A stretch of DNA of 64,000 bases from Phlebiopsis flavidoalba (taxonomy: Eukaryota; Basidiomycota; Agaricomycetes; Polyporales; Phanerochaetaceae), in assembly GCA_035772785.1 (NCBI GenBank), contig JAOCPU010000002.1, forward strand, positions 1,240,001 through 1,304,000, read 5' to 3'. A model generated the notes under the pieces. It did no database searches. It saw nothing but the letters and a program-made list of their open reading frames with translations, and was not told the origin of the DNA. Positions within the stretch are counted from its first letter, which is position 1; each line of letters begins with the position of its first letter. The position numbers were made by a program, and so were the translations under genes. This document shows, one piece after another, positions 12,183 to 24,100 of the stretch.

Positions 12183-13499
12183 CTAGGTTTTAATTAACAA
12201 GTCTGGATCTTCAGACAATAATACATTCATTTCTGTTTCATACAGATACAACAACCTGGGTATCACGTTTAGGTTGCTCGACGGCAGCTGGTCCCTGATC
12301 CATTCGACGAGCACATCTGGATTACGCGACTGGAGGATAGACCTTGGCCATGGTCCCGTGAACCGGCACATCAAGCGGTATAAGGGAACGAGGACGAGGC
12401 CCTCGTACCGTCTTCGCCGCGGACAGTACCCCGCCCGCCCTGAATGCGCTCGACCGAGTACTTGGCAGTCCACGCGACGAGATGGCCGTTGTCAACTGTT
12501 CAGACATCAGTAGATGTAGCGGTGAAATGGAAAAGAGAGCGCACCGATCCACGCTACGCCGTCACGCAGCTGCCGCTCGATAATATCGCACCCGGTAGGC
12601 TCGACACAAAGATGACTCGCGACGGCGGCCGCTCGCCTGCTCGACGCAAACAATCCCTCTCGCGAACTATCCAATCCCGTCCAGCGCACGCGCATGACAG
12701 CGAGGGGCGGGGAGCACTCACAAGCTCATTGCCGAGCTCTGCGTCCTTGTGCGCGCGCACGACCTCGTGCGTGCACGCGAGGAACGCGTGCTTGCTTAGC
12801 ACACGTCGTTCGTTGCCGTTCAGGGAGTGGTGATCGGCACGAGTGTGGTCGCCGGCCAACGTCTCGGAGCGAGCAAGCACCATTCGCCGGGGCCCGTGGA
12901 ACGCGAACAACTCTGCGAGGATCCGAGCCCGTGATGAACTTCTTGAAGGCACACCCATTCCAACTCTCAGCTGACTTCTCACTATAGAGAAATGTGCGAA
13001 GTGTCGCACACTGATCTTCATCTTGCTCTCTTGGATCTTGACGCTCCCTCCGTCAATCACGTCGACCAATTCAGAGCCGGGGCTTGCCCTTGAGCTCGTA
13101 CCCCTCGGGGCGGCGCGCCGACCACAACACGCTGTTGGTGCTGTCCCTCTCGAGTGCTAGATCGGAAACTGTCACCCGTCGACGCTCTTACAGCCTCGTC
13201 GCCCGATATTCTGCTGCACTTAGCCGCCATGCTGCCTGCTGGCGGCGGTCACTATTTAGAGGGAATGCCGGCCGTGCTGGCTATCGCCCTGTTTTGCCGG
13301 GCGTCGGCGGCGCCGGCGGGTAGCCATTGCTGGGGGCGGGGAAGCACTGCCTGTTGGTATGGCCGGTGCTGGGGCCTGGGAATGCGGGGTTGTAATCGAC
13401 ATTGGTTGGTCTAGAGTTTGGGTGGCTTCGCCAGCACGCCGACCCGCGCACCTTATTACAAATACGTACTCTCCCATGAACGTTGCCAGCTACAAACAT
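12183..13499 (-). CDS. AIM24: AIM24-family (DUF124) protein
   Basis: The protein is read across several minus-strand frames. In order, these show a Pro/Gly-rich N-terminal part (about 13290-13430, NPAFPGPSTGHT), a first beta-rich block with GYELKGKP and GGSVKIQESKMKISV (about 13000-13110), and SKHAFLACTHEVV (about 12780-12830). Then come GAIIERQLRDG-like sequence (about 12570-12600), GHLVAWTAKYSVERIQ (about 12440-12500) and LVCRFTGPG followed by QSRNPDVLVEWI (about 12290-12370). This is the order of the fungal AIM24 fold, a trimeric beta-structure family; yeast Aim24 is mitochondrial and affects inner-membrane organisation. At least four frame changes occur; some are introns, others look like indels. 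The frame stays open past the domain to a stop at 12183. Either the protein has a C-terminal extension or the true stop lies near 12270. A mitochondrial location is not shown by this sequence. Confidence 0.75.
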
Positions 13500-13949
13500 A
13501 AACCATCGATCATGCGCGCACAGGTACTAGCGGTATCGCGACATCTGTGTAGGCCTAGTGAGCCGCGACTGACGCGCCAAAGGCGCGACGCGGCTCTCAT
13601 CTGTCTGTGCGGCTAAACGCTCAGAGCGAGCGCGGTCATAAGGGACTCCTCCACGGTGCCTGTGCCAGGGGGGCCAGCGCATTCGCAACTGTACAATCAG
13701 CGCGTATGAAGCGGGGATGGTGGTTTTGATTCCATGTGGGGGTGTTGTGCAGAGGTTTATGGTAGGCGATCAGGTGTGAGCTTCACAAAAGAGCGTCTTG
13801 TTCGCGACGAAACGCACACAATCACGCCGGCGGCACGGCTCGGCTCCAGCGAAGGATCTCGCGAGAACAACAATACAGTGATTATTAAACATAATATCCA
13901 ATACATCCGTGGTGTTAGGACAAAAAGGGAAATCATCAGTAGATAATTT

Positions 13950-16397
13950 AGCACAGCCAGGAAGGCAGGCAAGTTAGCCGTCGTCATTGTGGTCTTCGAC
14001 AGGCCTTTAGTGCCGACGAACCGCGGCTTGGCAAACCGCCCTCCCTCTAGAGGACACAATTGTTTCGCGACCGCCGTATCGGTTCGCCGTCTCCCGGACT
14101 GGCTACCACGCGTTACGCGCGGTGAGGAAAGGGCGCCGTTGCACGGCTTGCACAGCGGGCAGCGCGTCGAGGAAGAGGTGGCAGGAAGCACGGAGTTGCC
14201 GCCGGTCGTGCCTCGCACGTGGGGTGGGCGGGTGTGCGTGCGTGTGTGGTTCTGGAAGAAGCCGTTGGTGGCGGTGGACTGAAAAAGCGCGGCATAGACG
14301 TTTGGGCTCGGATGTTGGCCGGGTGACCCAGTACCCCTCGACGCATTGCCTGCGTCGTGATTGTCAGTAAAGGGTCCCATAGCTATGTCTGTTACAATCC
14401 ACGTACCGTGAAACCTCGGTGACGGGTCCTCAAGCTCGAGTACCTTGAGGGGGTTGGTCGACCTAGCACACAACACCATCAGTTTCTCATCTCGGCGACA
14501 AATGCAGAAGGAAACACTCACGCAGGATGGTCGAGTAGGGGTAGCTGCGGATGCGCCTTGGAGTCATCGGACGACCTGCAGTCTGGACCACCCATCATCA
14601 AGTCGGACACTGTGCCGCTCTTCTGCGTCATCTCACTCGGCCATCGCGTCCGAGCCCGCCCCACCGGAGCCCTCACCCATAAGTTTACCGCCGGACCCGG
14701 TCGTCTGCAGGCAGCGGCCGGTGCCGCACCGCCGGTCCATGCGGTTCGTGATGCCGTGGGTGTTCTCGTGGATGACAATGTCGTTCTCGAGGGCGCCGTC
14801 GCGGTCGGGATTGGTCAAGTCCCAGAGGAACATTATGCGCATGTCTGTTTCCCGACTGTCCCGCTACGGTCTCGTCAGCATACAACACTGAAGCGGCGTG
14901 AAGCTTGCCCAGACGTATCACTCACTCGCCGGTGGTGGGAGAGAAGTCATGCATTGTCCCGTGCCATCTCGATCCTGGACGGAGACGGTGACTGTCGGGC
15001 TGGTCGCCGCCCTTGCCGCCCTTGTTGAAGTTGCTGGTCTGGAAGTTGAACGCTGGCCTCGGTGAAGCCGTACTTGTACGTGACGTCGTGCACGGGTGTT
15101 TGACGACGTAGAACGCGTTCGTGCGCGCATACGTGTTCACGTTCGCGGTCGTCGTCGGCGCGGTCGAGAAGCTCGTGCGGGTAGTTGTACACGTCGCCCC
15201 GTGCCGCTCTGCTTCGTCGTCGACGAGGTCGAGGACTTGTACACGATCGCGTTGTTGCCTGCTACGTGCATACCACGGTTAGCACTCCACGTATATCTGC
15301 AACCAAGAGCGTGACTCACGACGAGGTGTCGGTGGTCGTCTTGCTGCCGTCGTTGTGCCAGCCGTTTGGGGCGAGGCGGTGGTGTCCTCGGGGTTGGTCA
15401 GGGTCTCAAAGCCCTCAGTGGGGATCTCCTTGAAAAATAAAAAGTGATAGGGAGAACAAAGTACTGTGTTCGACCCATCGCGTCAGTATTGCAGCTTGCC
15501 CTCACCAACAACAGCACAATCCACTCACAGAGGACTTGGCGACAAAGTCGGTCACGTGCACGGGCTCGTTAGTGTGCGCGTCCATGAACGCCTCGACCCA
15601 GGTGCCGGTACCCGGCCTCCTCGTCGAGGTTGCGGATCTGCACGACGTGCGCGATCGCGAGTCTGAAGCGGAGCCGTCCTCCTTCGCGATGAACTCGAGC
15701 GTCGCGGGCCACTCGTTGTACTTGCCCGCGAAGAGACCCTCGGCCTTGGCGATCGCGTCCGAGAGCGCGACGGACGGCTCCGTCGAGGCACACATCGGCT
15801 GCGCAGAGTCAGTACGGCAGTGTGGCAGGAGAAGCGCTGCGACGCACTCGGCTTGTGACGAAGGACGAGCCGAAGGCGATGACCTTGTCGGCGGCGTTTG
15901 AACGCGACGTTCGCGACGGCGTTGGCGACGGGGACGCCGTCCTGCCGCATGTTGTGGAGCACTGGATCCTGGCATGCGTGGCAGCTGGATGACTCACAAT
16001 CTGCTGCTTCCACGAAGGCATGCTTGGAGACGTCGCCGGCGTAGCCGGACTTGTAGAAGACGTTGTCCGCCTCGAGGCCAAGGTGCGAGTGCACAAACGA
16101 CACGGGCGGCATCCTCGATGCTCTCCGTGGCGCGCTTGGCCAAAGGTGGATGACTCAATGCCGTCGCCGAAAGTCTGGTTTCTATATCAGCACACAAGCA
16201 ACGCTACACTGAAACTATGTCGCACTAGATACGTAAGTAGACTAAGGGTGGTACGCCGTGAGCTGGATAGTCCAGGGGTGATGTCGCGGGTGCGGTGCGT
16301 GGTGTGCTTCGCGGTGAAGGGCCAGGGCGCCGCGGAGACCGACGAACGCAACGCTGACAGCGAGCAGGACAGAGGCGAAGAACTTGCGCGAGAACAT
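13950..16397 (-). CDS. Fungalysin, secreted M36 zinc metallopeptidase
   Basis: The start at 16397 gives MFSRKFFASVLLAVSVAF, a good secretion signal. The FTP propeptide follows, with QTFGDGIESS (about 16150), SFVHSHLGLEADNVFYKSGY (about 16060) and GVPVANAVANVAF (about 15930). The catalytic domain contains GNNAIVYK (about 15250), VTYKYGFTEAS (about 15075) and the zinc motif HENTH at about 14756-14770, followed by GITNRM. Further on are CLQTT and an EG.SDAMAEW segment carrying the third zinc ligand (about 14640-14690). The C-terminal part is recognisable near 14000-14130. The enzyme would be exported as a zymogen and degrade extracellular protein, typical of saprotrophic fungi. The reading is split by several short introns and multiple frameshifts, so the 3' end near 13950 is approximate. 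The family is clear; an intact product cannot be shown from this sequence. Confidence 0.88.
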
Positions 16398-16492
16398 GAT
16401 TGAGACCGGCGGACTGGGAGCTGGGCGACAGCAATGAGATGGCACTCGACGATGCGGAGCACTACCCTGCTGTCCCCGCTCTCATCCCCGGG

Positions 16493-16508
16493 TTTTTATA
16501 TGCCCAAT
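16493..16508 (-). promoter_or_regulatory. TATA box and CCAAT-type element of the fungalysin gene
   Basis: On the minus strand CATATAAAAA lies at 16493-16502, about 95 bp upstream of the fungalysin ATG. An ATTGG (inverted CCAAT) at 16504-16508 sits immediately beyond it. Spacing and orientation fit a core promoter of a highly expressed secreted-protein gene. Assigned from sequence only. Confidence 0.55.
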
Positions 16509-16509
16509 C

Positions 16510-17328
16510 GCGCGGATTATTTCGGACGGTGTGCGCTGCGAGCTGGCGTGCTCGTCTGCCCGCCAAGCCTCCATGGTTCGCCAGGATATCGAGGAGAAGC
16601 ACATGTTTTGGTTTGCACGAGCTGGGGTAGCGTGGTCGCCAGCTCTTGGCCGAGCGTAGTCCCCACCTTACTCAGCGAGCACGAGGAATGTTGACGATAG
16701 TCACCTAGTTGAGCGACCCACCCATGCACCTCGCCAAGAAATTGGAACGGCCCTCGCGGTCCAATCGCCCAGCATTCCGTCGCCGACACGCGACGCGTTC
16801 GATGGCGTCCCGGGGGATCGTCCGGGCAGGTGGGTCTGCATGCGTAGTCTGCGTGAGAAAACACATCGAGGGCGCATAATATCAGGCTCTACCGGCAGAT
16901 GGGGCTTGGGCTTGGTATACGTCTTCCCGCATATATCCCTCCTCGTGTGACGCGGCTCTAGAAACAGCGTGAAACCAATTACCAAAATCGTCGCGAAGGC
17001 TTTGTGGCTGATAAGCGCTTTGAGAAGTTGCCGGCGGCGGGCGTCGTGCCACGACGATGCGGGGCGGGGAGAGCTTGTTTCATAGCTGTTCTCGTGATAC
17101 TATGTGGCAGTGATATGGCGAGGTACCAGCCTAACGCATGAAGTAGTCTCCCCGAAGGCAAAGGGGCGAATAATGAAGAGCCTGCCAGTCTTGCGTAGAG
17201 ATTTCTCGATCTCGACGTGAACTCGATAGAATCAAAGATATACTCATTTTTATGTTACACCTCGAACTAGTCCTATTTTAAAAAGTGAGTGATTAGATGG
17301 GATATTGAAAGGCCAACTCGCACACGTA
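16510..17328. other. Intergenic region, no gene recognised
   Basis: This lies between the fungalysin promoter and the stop of the first DJ-1-like gene. Open frames (minus 16701-16985, minus 16517-16864, plus 16434-16694) overlap each other and match no family I know. Confidence 0.5.
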
Positions 17329-18220
17329 CTACACCAAGTTGTAAAATTCCGCGAATTCATCGTCATCCTGAGCATGAATGCTAAGCTCGATAATACCGCG
17401 CACTTTTTCAGCCACCTCATGGCCAGCGAGGTGCTCCATGAAGGCATAGCCCATATCAGCGCCTTGGCATCGCGAATGAATGAGTACCTAGAGATACCGT
17501 CGACGGAGCATACATCGCACCTGCGGTGACGCCAGACGAGATCCAGAAGTTCCCATCGACGGACCTACAGACCCCACCTAGCCTTTGCGACCCAGTTCAC
17601 GTTGGGATGCAGACCCTGCACACGATGAGCCAAAATCGTCTGCGATGTACGACGATTTTGATCACCTTGATGCGAGTAAAAATGGCTTTGTTTGTGGGTC
17701 GCCCGTTTCCGCATATCGAGAATACCCAGCCCACGCGCTGTTCGCGAGGATCTTAGAGCTACTCTGACCACCGTCACTCATACCCGATCCTAGCACATCA
17801 CTTTCGCGCCCGGAGCATCTGGGTCCTGATGAACTCGATCACAGACTCAGTGTCCGTCACCCCAGGACGAGACCCCCGGTACCTATAGCACTGTGATAAA
17901 CCCGCGAACCCACATACGCTCATGCATTACGGGTACATACCTCCGGGCACCAGGATGACATCAAACTGGCTCCCCCGGCCTCACCGAGGCGTATGTACGA
18001 CGACGCATGAGATTGGGCCCGCCCCGCATCTGGCTGCACTGGGTCCATGCTGACGGACAGATAAGTCGCCGCAAGGTTGTACGCCGGTACATGTGGGTTC
18101 AGTCTGCTTGCTCGTTCGGGGCGCAATGAAGGAGAATTGCTCTCCATCGGCCCTTGAAAGTCCCAGAGCAGTGGACACATGGTCGAAGAGACAGACTGCG
18201 AGGGAGAGTACTTCTGGCAT
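17329..18220 (-). CDS. DJ-1/PfpI-family (class I glutamine amidotransferase-like) protein, copy 1
   Basis: The start at 18220 gives MPEVLSLAVCLFDHVST. A frame change leads to LDFQGPME-like sequence and then PHVPAYNLAATYLSVSMDPV (about 18050-18110). The next recognisable segments are the strand before the nucleophile-elbow region, SLMSSWCPEV in one frame (LDVILVPGG-like), then NVNWVAKARW (about 17570-17600) and VDGNFWISSGVTAG (about 17525-17560). The C-terminal helix reads GADMGYAFMEHLAGHEVAEK, ending DDEFAEFYNLV with a stop at 17329. This matches the fungal DJ-1/PfpI (ThiJ, isonitrile-hydratase-like) family of roughly 230-260 residues. The substrate is unknown. The exon with the usual nucleophilic Cys could not be read unambiguously. 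Two or three short introns are likely (for example GTGCGATG after SSGVTAG). A paralogue follows directly upstream at 18597-19621. Confidence 0.75.
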
Positions 18221-18596
18221 GATCGTTCGAATCTGTGATCACTTCAAGCTGGGTGAATGTGCCGCGAGATTTTACAAGGTGTGTACTTACGTGAGAGGAA
18301 GTTCAAACAATACAAACTGAGTCCTAAAGGAGTCAATAGGATTAGCGAAGCGTGGAAAAGCTTGGGCAGGAAGACGTTAGCCTCTCACACTCTTGCTCAC
18401 GCCTCCCGCATTCACGCTCCCTTGCTGCTACCGTAGGAATCATGCAGAAAGCAGGGCGAATCTCAGGCCGGTATATGTACAAAACTCGCATTGATTTAGT
18501 TATTTTACATTGCTTCAACATCTTTAGATTGTGCGAAGTTGGACGTCCCGGAACATCAATGACGTGGGTAGGGAGGTGAATGCTCGAGCACAAAGA

Positions 18597-19621
18597 CTAC
18601 ACCAAACCATAGAACTCGGCAAACTCATCATCGTCTTGACGTAGTGCACTCACGTTCAACGATTACCCCGTACTTTTTTTCAGCCACCTCATGGCCGACA
18701 AGGTGTTGCATGAAGGCATAGCCCATATCAGCACCTTGGCTACTCGCAAAGTCACTACACTAACACGACACCGATATGCAAGAAAGTACAAGAACACGAA
18801 TACGCACCGAGCCAAAGTCACGCCGGCGCAAGGACACCCAGAACTTCCCATCCACCATCCAATACCCTTGCCTTTGGCGACCACACTCCAAGCTGGGGCC
18901 TCGGCGCTAGCACGGTTACTAACGCTATCAGGACGTGACGAAAAAATGGAAGGTTAAATACCGGGATCATGCTTAGAAGCTCGGCCTTGTTCGTATTCGA
19001 CAGTTGTACAGCACCGACTACAGAGCAGGAACAATACGCCACGCGCCAGGAGCTCCGAGACGGGGGTAAAGGACTGACAGGACGTATTTTGACACCAGGA
19101 GCCTGGCGCTATGATCGAAATCCACGACAGCCTTGTCTGTCTTTCTAGGATCAAGTGCCTAAGTTAGCAGGCGACGGCATCGTCGACCCACGAATCAGCA
19201 AGAAAGTCAGGCTAAGCACGATTGTGAGCAACTACCGACACCCCCAAGGATAAGGATAGATCGAAAACTAGCTTCTCCTGGGGTGACGGACAGCATAGTA
19301 AGCGTCGGTTACGAATGCTATGCGGCCTGCGTCCGGCTGCCACAGGTCCATATCGACGGCAAAAGTAGCTCGCTGCGATGCTGTATGCTGGACGTCTGGC
19401 TTCAAACCACCCCGCAGACTTATCAGCACAGTGAAGCAAATGCGCCAGGGACCCTGGACTATAGCTCCAAGGCTAGGGGCCAATGGCGAACAGGCAGAGG
19501 GCGCGGGAGAGGGTCTTGGAACATCGTCGGGTGGTTGGCTACTAGACCATGGAGGACTTCTTGTCATGTTGTCCTGCTAGTCGAACAGTGTTCTCGTGAG
19601 AGGAGCTATGCGGAAGACCAT
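18597..19621 (-). CDS. DJ-1/PfpI-family protein, copy 2 (tandem paralogue)
   Basis: This is a tandem paralogue of the 17329-18220 gene on the same strand, 376 bp away. Shared blocks are KPDVQHTASQRATFAVDMDL, aligning with the copy-1 PHVPAYNLAATYLSVSMDP segment, PKARYWMVDGKFWVS (about 18830-18880), and GADMGYAFMQHLVGHEVAEK with C-terminal DDEFAEFYGLV and a stop at 18597. The same intron follows the VDGKFWVS block in both copies. The start at 19621 (MVFRIAPLTRTLFD) is the best ATG, but an in-frame stop occurs soon after. Either an indel is present or the N-terminus is damaged. Copy 2 is the more degraded of the two and may be a pseudogene. Function would be as for copy 1: a DJ-1/PfpI fold with unknown substrate. 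Confidence 0.6.
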
Positions 19622-19639
19622 GGTCAGCTGCTCCACTAC

Positions 19640-20130
19640 AATTTGGATAGCTTGTCCCGAAATCACGTTTAACGATCTGAGCCTGCTGCGATCTGCTGTC
19701 GGCGGGAAGCTTGGGGAGGTGCTGCGAGCCGATGCCGCGAGCCGAAGCGTTCGGGGGGGCAATGTGACGATTAGCGGTGCTCTTCGAAGCCTTCAGGCTC
19801 CTTCAGGGCCGAAGGGGGTCATAAAGTGGTACCACTGTGGATTGAAAGTGAAAGACATGGCAATTTCTGCTGCGAGCGTGATGATGTCCTGGACGGAGGT
19901 CGCAGACACTCATGAGGGCGCCTACGAGAAATCTCACTCCGCAAAGTGCGCATTGGACTTGTGGCTCCAGCTTTTGATGGCACATTCGTCCTTGCCTCAC
20001 CACCACCACCACCTCTACCACCTTTACTTTCTTGACCCGTGTGATATTTTGGCGTAGTTTTCTGTACACGGTACTTTCGGCAGTGTACATTAACAAACCA
20101 AGCGCACAAACAACTCAGGTGCTTTGTGCT
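19640..20130. other. Short intergenic stretch without recognised gene
   Basis: It is spanned by plus frame 19596-20057 (153 codons) and several minus frames, one containing a valine run caused by a CACCACCAC microsatellite at about 19998-20020. No family is recognised. It probably serves as the promoter region for the divergent small membrane-protein gene (plus) and the DJ-1-like copy 2 (minus). Confidence 0.4.
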
Positions 20131-20138
20131 CAGACGTC

Positions 20139-20696
20139 ATGTCGAATTCCAGCCCTACCCCCACTACGACCCAATTATTCCTCGGGTATGCGATGCGTTC
20201 GCCGTGTCACAGCAATCACTAACGCCCCTCTAGCCACCGCTCGAAAACCCCAACGATCTCAGGCATAGTCTCAGGTGGTGCCGTCGCCCTCGCCTGGTTC
20301 ATCGGCTTCATCATCTACTTCTACAAACGACACCGACGCGAGAAGCGGGCGCGCGCCCTGGGCTTCCGGAGCCACCGCGAGATGCTCGACCCGCCCAAGA
20401 AGCCCGAGGCATTCATCATCCCGCCGGACCCCGCCGTCGTCGAGGGCGGGCTGCACCCCGGTGAGCGTGTATACGACGACCCCAAGGTGCGCGGCGAGGA
20501 ACTTCCGCGCCATGCGCGAACGGTGCCTGTGGCGGAGATGGAGAAGGCTGCGCAGGAGACACATGAGTATCCCCCGAACATGCACCACACCGAATCTGAG
20601 CCCAGGAGGGTGGCGGACCAGAAGCGTGCACCGGACACGGCCTCGGACTCGCCTAGGAAGTTTGGGGGTGCTACTCCACAAAGCTACCGCGACTGA
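20139..20696 (+). CDS. Small single-pass membrane protein, intact two-exon gene
   Basis: Exon 1 is 20139-20185, starting MSNSSPTPTTTQLFLG. A 48-nt intron (GTATGC...CTCTAG, 20186-20233) follows, and exon 2 runs to the stop at 20696, for about 169 residues. After a short Ser/Thr-rich N-terminus comes one membrane helix (about residues 24-45, SGGAVALAWFIGFIIYFYK). A basic stretch RHRREKRARALG acts as a stop-transfer signal, and a hydrophilic, Pro/Glu-rich tail of about 115 residues ends in PQSYRD. The basic cluster after the helix predicts the tail is cytosolic. I do not recognise a named family. This is one of the few genes in the window readable without a frameshift, which supports the call. 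It is convergent with the DHAD gene, whose 3' end lies about 260 bp downstream. Confidence 0.7.
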
Positions 20697-20959
20697 TAGC
20701 GACGCGAGATATCTTATCATGTACTTTGCTATTGGTGAGTCCCGTCCTACACTCTTCGACCCTATCAGTCGTATTATGCAGTGTGCCCCAAGCTTAGATG
20801 CATACACGTTTTGTATTTGTAGGACATTTCCTGATCTCGCTATGGATACAACAGTTTCCAGTGTACATTCTACCCTCCTTAATACGCAACCCACAATTTC
20901 AATCCCCGGGTATAAGCTCCAACGTTGGACGGCTTAAATCCACAGCATCAGAACATCGT

Positions 20960-23900
20960 GCTCGCCCACAGGAAGACTCAAGGATCCTCACAGCGACATC
21001 GCGGGCACACTTGTACAAGATCCCCTCCTTTTCGCGGATCTGGTTCTTGCCCGAGGCTTCACCAACGCTAAGTCTTTCGGCGTTGCCTGCTCGGACCTAG
21101 TCACGTCGATCGAGCAAGTCACAGTAATGATCGCGGCCGTTAGCTGTCGGATGACAATCTTGTCGCCGCTCTTCTCCACCATGAGCGCGATCGCGGCCGC
21201 CCGTTGATTGCCTCGGGGACGACGTGGCCTGGCACTACGATGTCAGGAGGCTCAAGGCTGGCGTATGTAGAGACGAAGACCGCCCACGTGTACCGATGTA
21301 TAAAACCCGCGTCGAGGCTCCAGAGAAACGGCCGTCAGGTGATGAGCGCGGCCGGTCTCTCTGCCTTCCAAGCCACGCGCCAATGAGCGCCATCCCGTAG
21401 GCCTGCCACCTGCATCAGTACACTGTACTCTCCACAAACCACAACAACGACGCACCCAGCATCTCGGGCATGCCCGGCGCGCCCTTGGGGCCCATGTAGC
21501 GGAAGATGACGACGGTGCCGGGCGTGATGTCGCCGTTGGCGAGCGCGGGGTAGAAGTCGTCGAGGCGGTCGAACACGCGCGCGGTGCCCTCGAAGCGGTC
21601 GCCCTCCTTGCCCGTCAGCTTCGCGACTGCGCTGCCCGGCGCGAGGTTCCCGCGCAGGATCGTCAGGTGGCCGCTCTGCGCCCTGTCAGCATCTGTGCGG
21701 AGGAGAGGGAGGGGGAGGTATACCTCTTTGATGGGGTCCGAGAGCGGGCGCACGACGCTCTGGGTCGTGAAGTCCAGGTCGGGCACGTCGGGCGTAGTTT
21801 CTCGGCAAGCGTTTTGCCCGTCACGGATCAGTTGGCTGCCGTCGAGGCGGGTTTGTGTTCTTGAGCAGGTACTGACCAGGGTGGTCACGCCTGCCCGACC
21901 TTGTGGCAGGTCCTCCATGACGTAACTTGCCCCGAGGGCCTTGTGTGGGTTTGGTCAAGATGGTATGGAACATGAGGGTATGGCACTCACATTGAGGGTC
22001 ACAAATGTATAGGGTGTCCTTGTGCAACGGCACAAACAGCCTGTGAAGTCATCGATTGTGAGGTCCAAGCAGCAAGCCGCACCGGGTGCCATCGCGAGCA
22101 CGACGTGCGAGAACCATAGAAACACAGTTCAATGTTACTACTTTCGGCAAAGGCGGGTTGGTCCTATCGGCATTTCGTTTGTAACCACCAATGACGTTGA
22201 CGATGGTTTACGCAGGCGTTCAAGAAAGAGTTGCGGGTCAGAATATCCCTAGGGCCAACGATAAATTGATGTATGCACGAGTAAAATTATGTGCTGGCGC
22301 TACTTGGGCCCTTCCGGTCAAAACAGCGCGACAGCAGCTTCTTCAAAATACGTCGCATGGCCCTGTAACACTCCTTGGATCTTTTCTATGATGAATCATG
22401 AAGGTGAGTACATTTCTTGAGCGATAGCACAATGTATCACTCACCTGGGTAGCCTGCGGGGTGTACTCTCGCTGAGTATTGCAACGGTCATACACCAACC
22501 ACTCTCGCTCCAGCGCAATCGACGATGTGATAATTGTGGCCCCTGTATTCACGAATCGTGCGAGACCCCACTACATCCATACAAGATAGGTAATTTGCTC
22601 TAACGTGCACATAGCCACCGTCATACACGCGCATGGGGCCAAGAGACAACGAAATGTAGCGTACGTACATCAAAGCGCATCCTCCTCGCGTGAGATCTTT
22701 GCCCCGTACACCACCGCGCCGTAAAGAGGAAGTGCGATACGCGGTCCGACGGCGGGCGTCATTGTCGTCAGCCCACAGGCCTTTGCCGCCGAGACGCGGA
22801 CGGGCAGTCCGACGAGACAGCCGTGCCCTTCATAGGTGCCAAAGAAAAGGTTCCGAAGGGGGAGGTAGTGTGCCGTCCGGCTGCTCAGTTATCCCGGCCT
22901 TACAACCGAATCGCCAGTGACGGTTCAGGTCTAGTTGCGCACTGACGACGGCCATGAGGCCAAGCCTGGTGACATAGTTTTTTTGGTCGCAGCCTTGCAT
23001 GCAATCACACATTATTTGGGGACATATGGAGAGGATGAGTGCGGCGTAACCCGGGCAAATGATGAGAAGATGTTTTCCGTCGTAATATGTGGCCCTATAT
23101 GCTGAATGAGGTGAGGGATAACGGAACGCAGGCAAGGCACGCAGACCAACCTTTACAACCTAATTATAAAATCACAGATTACGTCAGAAATGTTTTCACG
23201 TTGTCGTTACAGGGGGTAAATTATGGTGACTTAAAAACAGAAACAGCCTCGATGGAGTCGTACCCTGCGATGAGATCACGACTGGGCAGCAGCTATAGCC
23301 GGCATCGCCTCACGACACGTCCGTAAATCATCAATATCACCCTTACGAGTAACGCATGGCCTGAACAGCTATTTAATCACAGTGCCCTGTGCAACAACCG
23401 CGGACACAACTTGAGCTCGAACCGCGTCAGTGCCCATCGTAATGGCGTCACTGGTGGGCCAGACAGCTCAGTTGCTTGCAGCGCGGACAGTGATATATGC
23501 ACACAGACCTGATACCAATGGTGCTGAAGATCAGCCGACTCATGTTCTCTTGTTCGCGCACTAATCCATCCTTGACCTTGTTCGCAAGGTCAAGCTAATC
23601 AGGTATGATCATCTCTCAGCCTCGCACGTATACTAACTTTCACAACAAGTAATACACACCAAATGGGAGTTGGCACGGGTCGTGCCTGTATAAAAATTTG
23701 AGTACCCCAAACAAACGGAACCCTCACGCGCACGTACCTTCCCCACCAGATGGCGATATACCAATCTGGCGAAGGCCCAGGTCAGACGGAGCTCCGCGCG
23801 GTCGCCACAGCACCTCACCTGCGGCTTGTTCATGTCCTCCTCGGTCAGACCCACAGCCCGTGACACTATCGCGTTAATCTCAGTCAAAGTGCACCGAGGG

Positions 23901-24100
23901 CAGGAACGCATGCGCCACATACGCCATCGCCACTGCGCAGCCGCCGCGGATCTGCGAGAGGTCAGAGCGGGGGCGCAGATCGCGGGCGGCGGCGCACCTG
24001 TTTTTGCGTGAGCTCGCTCGAAGAATTTATTGAGCTTGACATTGCTCTCGCCCGCAGCCTTGGAGAGGGAGTGGCTAGGGCGCGGTCAGCACAAGTCCTA
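20960..24100 (-). CDS. ILV3: Dihydroxyacid dehydratase (mitochondrial, branched-chain amino acid biosynthesis)
   Basis: Recognisable blocks run in family order. They are KLNKF with a Q-rich segment (about 24030), GLTEEDMNKPQ before a GTGAGG donor (about 23830), FSTIGI then DAITMGTD (about 23420-23530), SRDLIAGYDSIEAV (about 23260) and GCDQKN (about 22970). Then come LDLTIDDF (about 22050), QYLLKNTN (about 21840), FTTQSVVRPLSDPIKE (about 21740), and SGHLTILRGNLAPGSAVAKL with ANGDITPGTVVIF and GPKGAPGMPEML (about 21450-21680). GHVVPEAINGG (about 21210) and EGILYKCARDVA (about 21000) finish the protein. The enzyme (EC 4.2.1.9) contains an Fe-S cluster. It dehydrates dihydroxy-isovalerate and dihydroxy-methylvalerate to the keto acids for Val, Leu and Ile. 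GCDQKN corresponds to a conserved cluster-ligand region normally reading GCDKN. Several introns and repeated frameshifts are present, and the region 22150-22800 is poorly resolved. End coordinates are approximate. Confidence 0.9.

Noticed and set aside
12554..13069. 171-codon minus frame as an independent gene
   Set aside because: It is one of several frames that together make up the AIM24-family gene. On its own it switches in and out of the conserved sequence.
12183..20696. A biosynthetic gene cluster built around the DJ-1-like and fungalysin genes
   Set aside because: No polyketide, peptide or terpene synthase, P450 or transporter is present. Neighbouring genes have unrelated housekeeping or secreted functions.
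20275..20937. 220-codon plus frame overlapping the small membrane-protein gene
   Set aside because: It is out of frame with the spliced gene at 20139-20696, which has a clear membrane helix and intron. The longer frame is Ser/Arg-rich read-through of the same GC-rich DNA.
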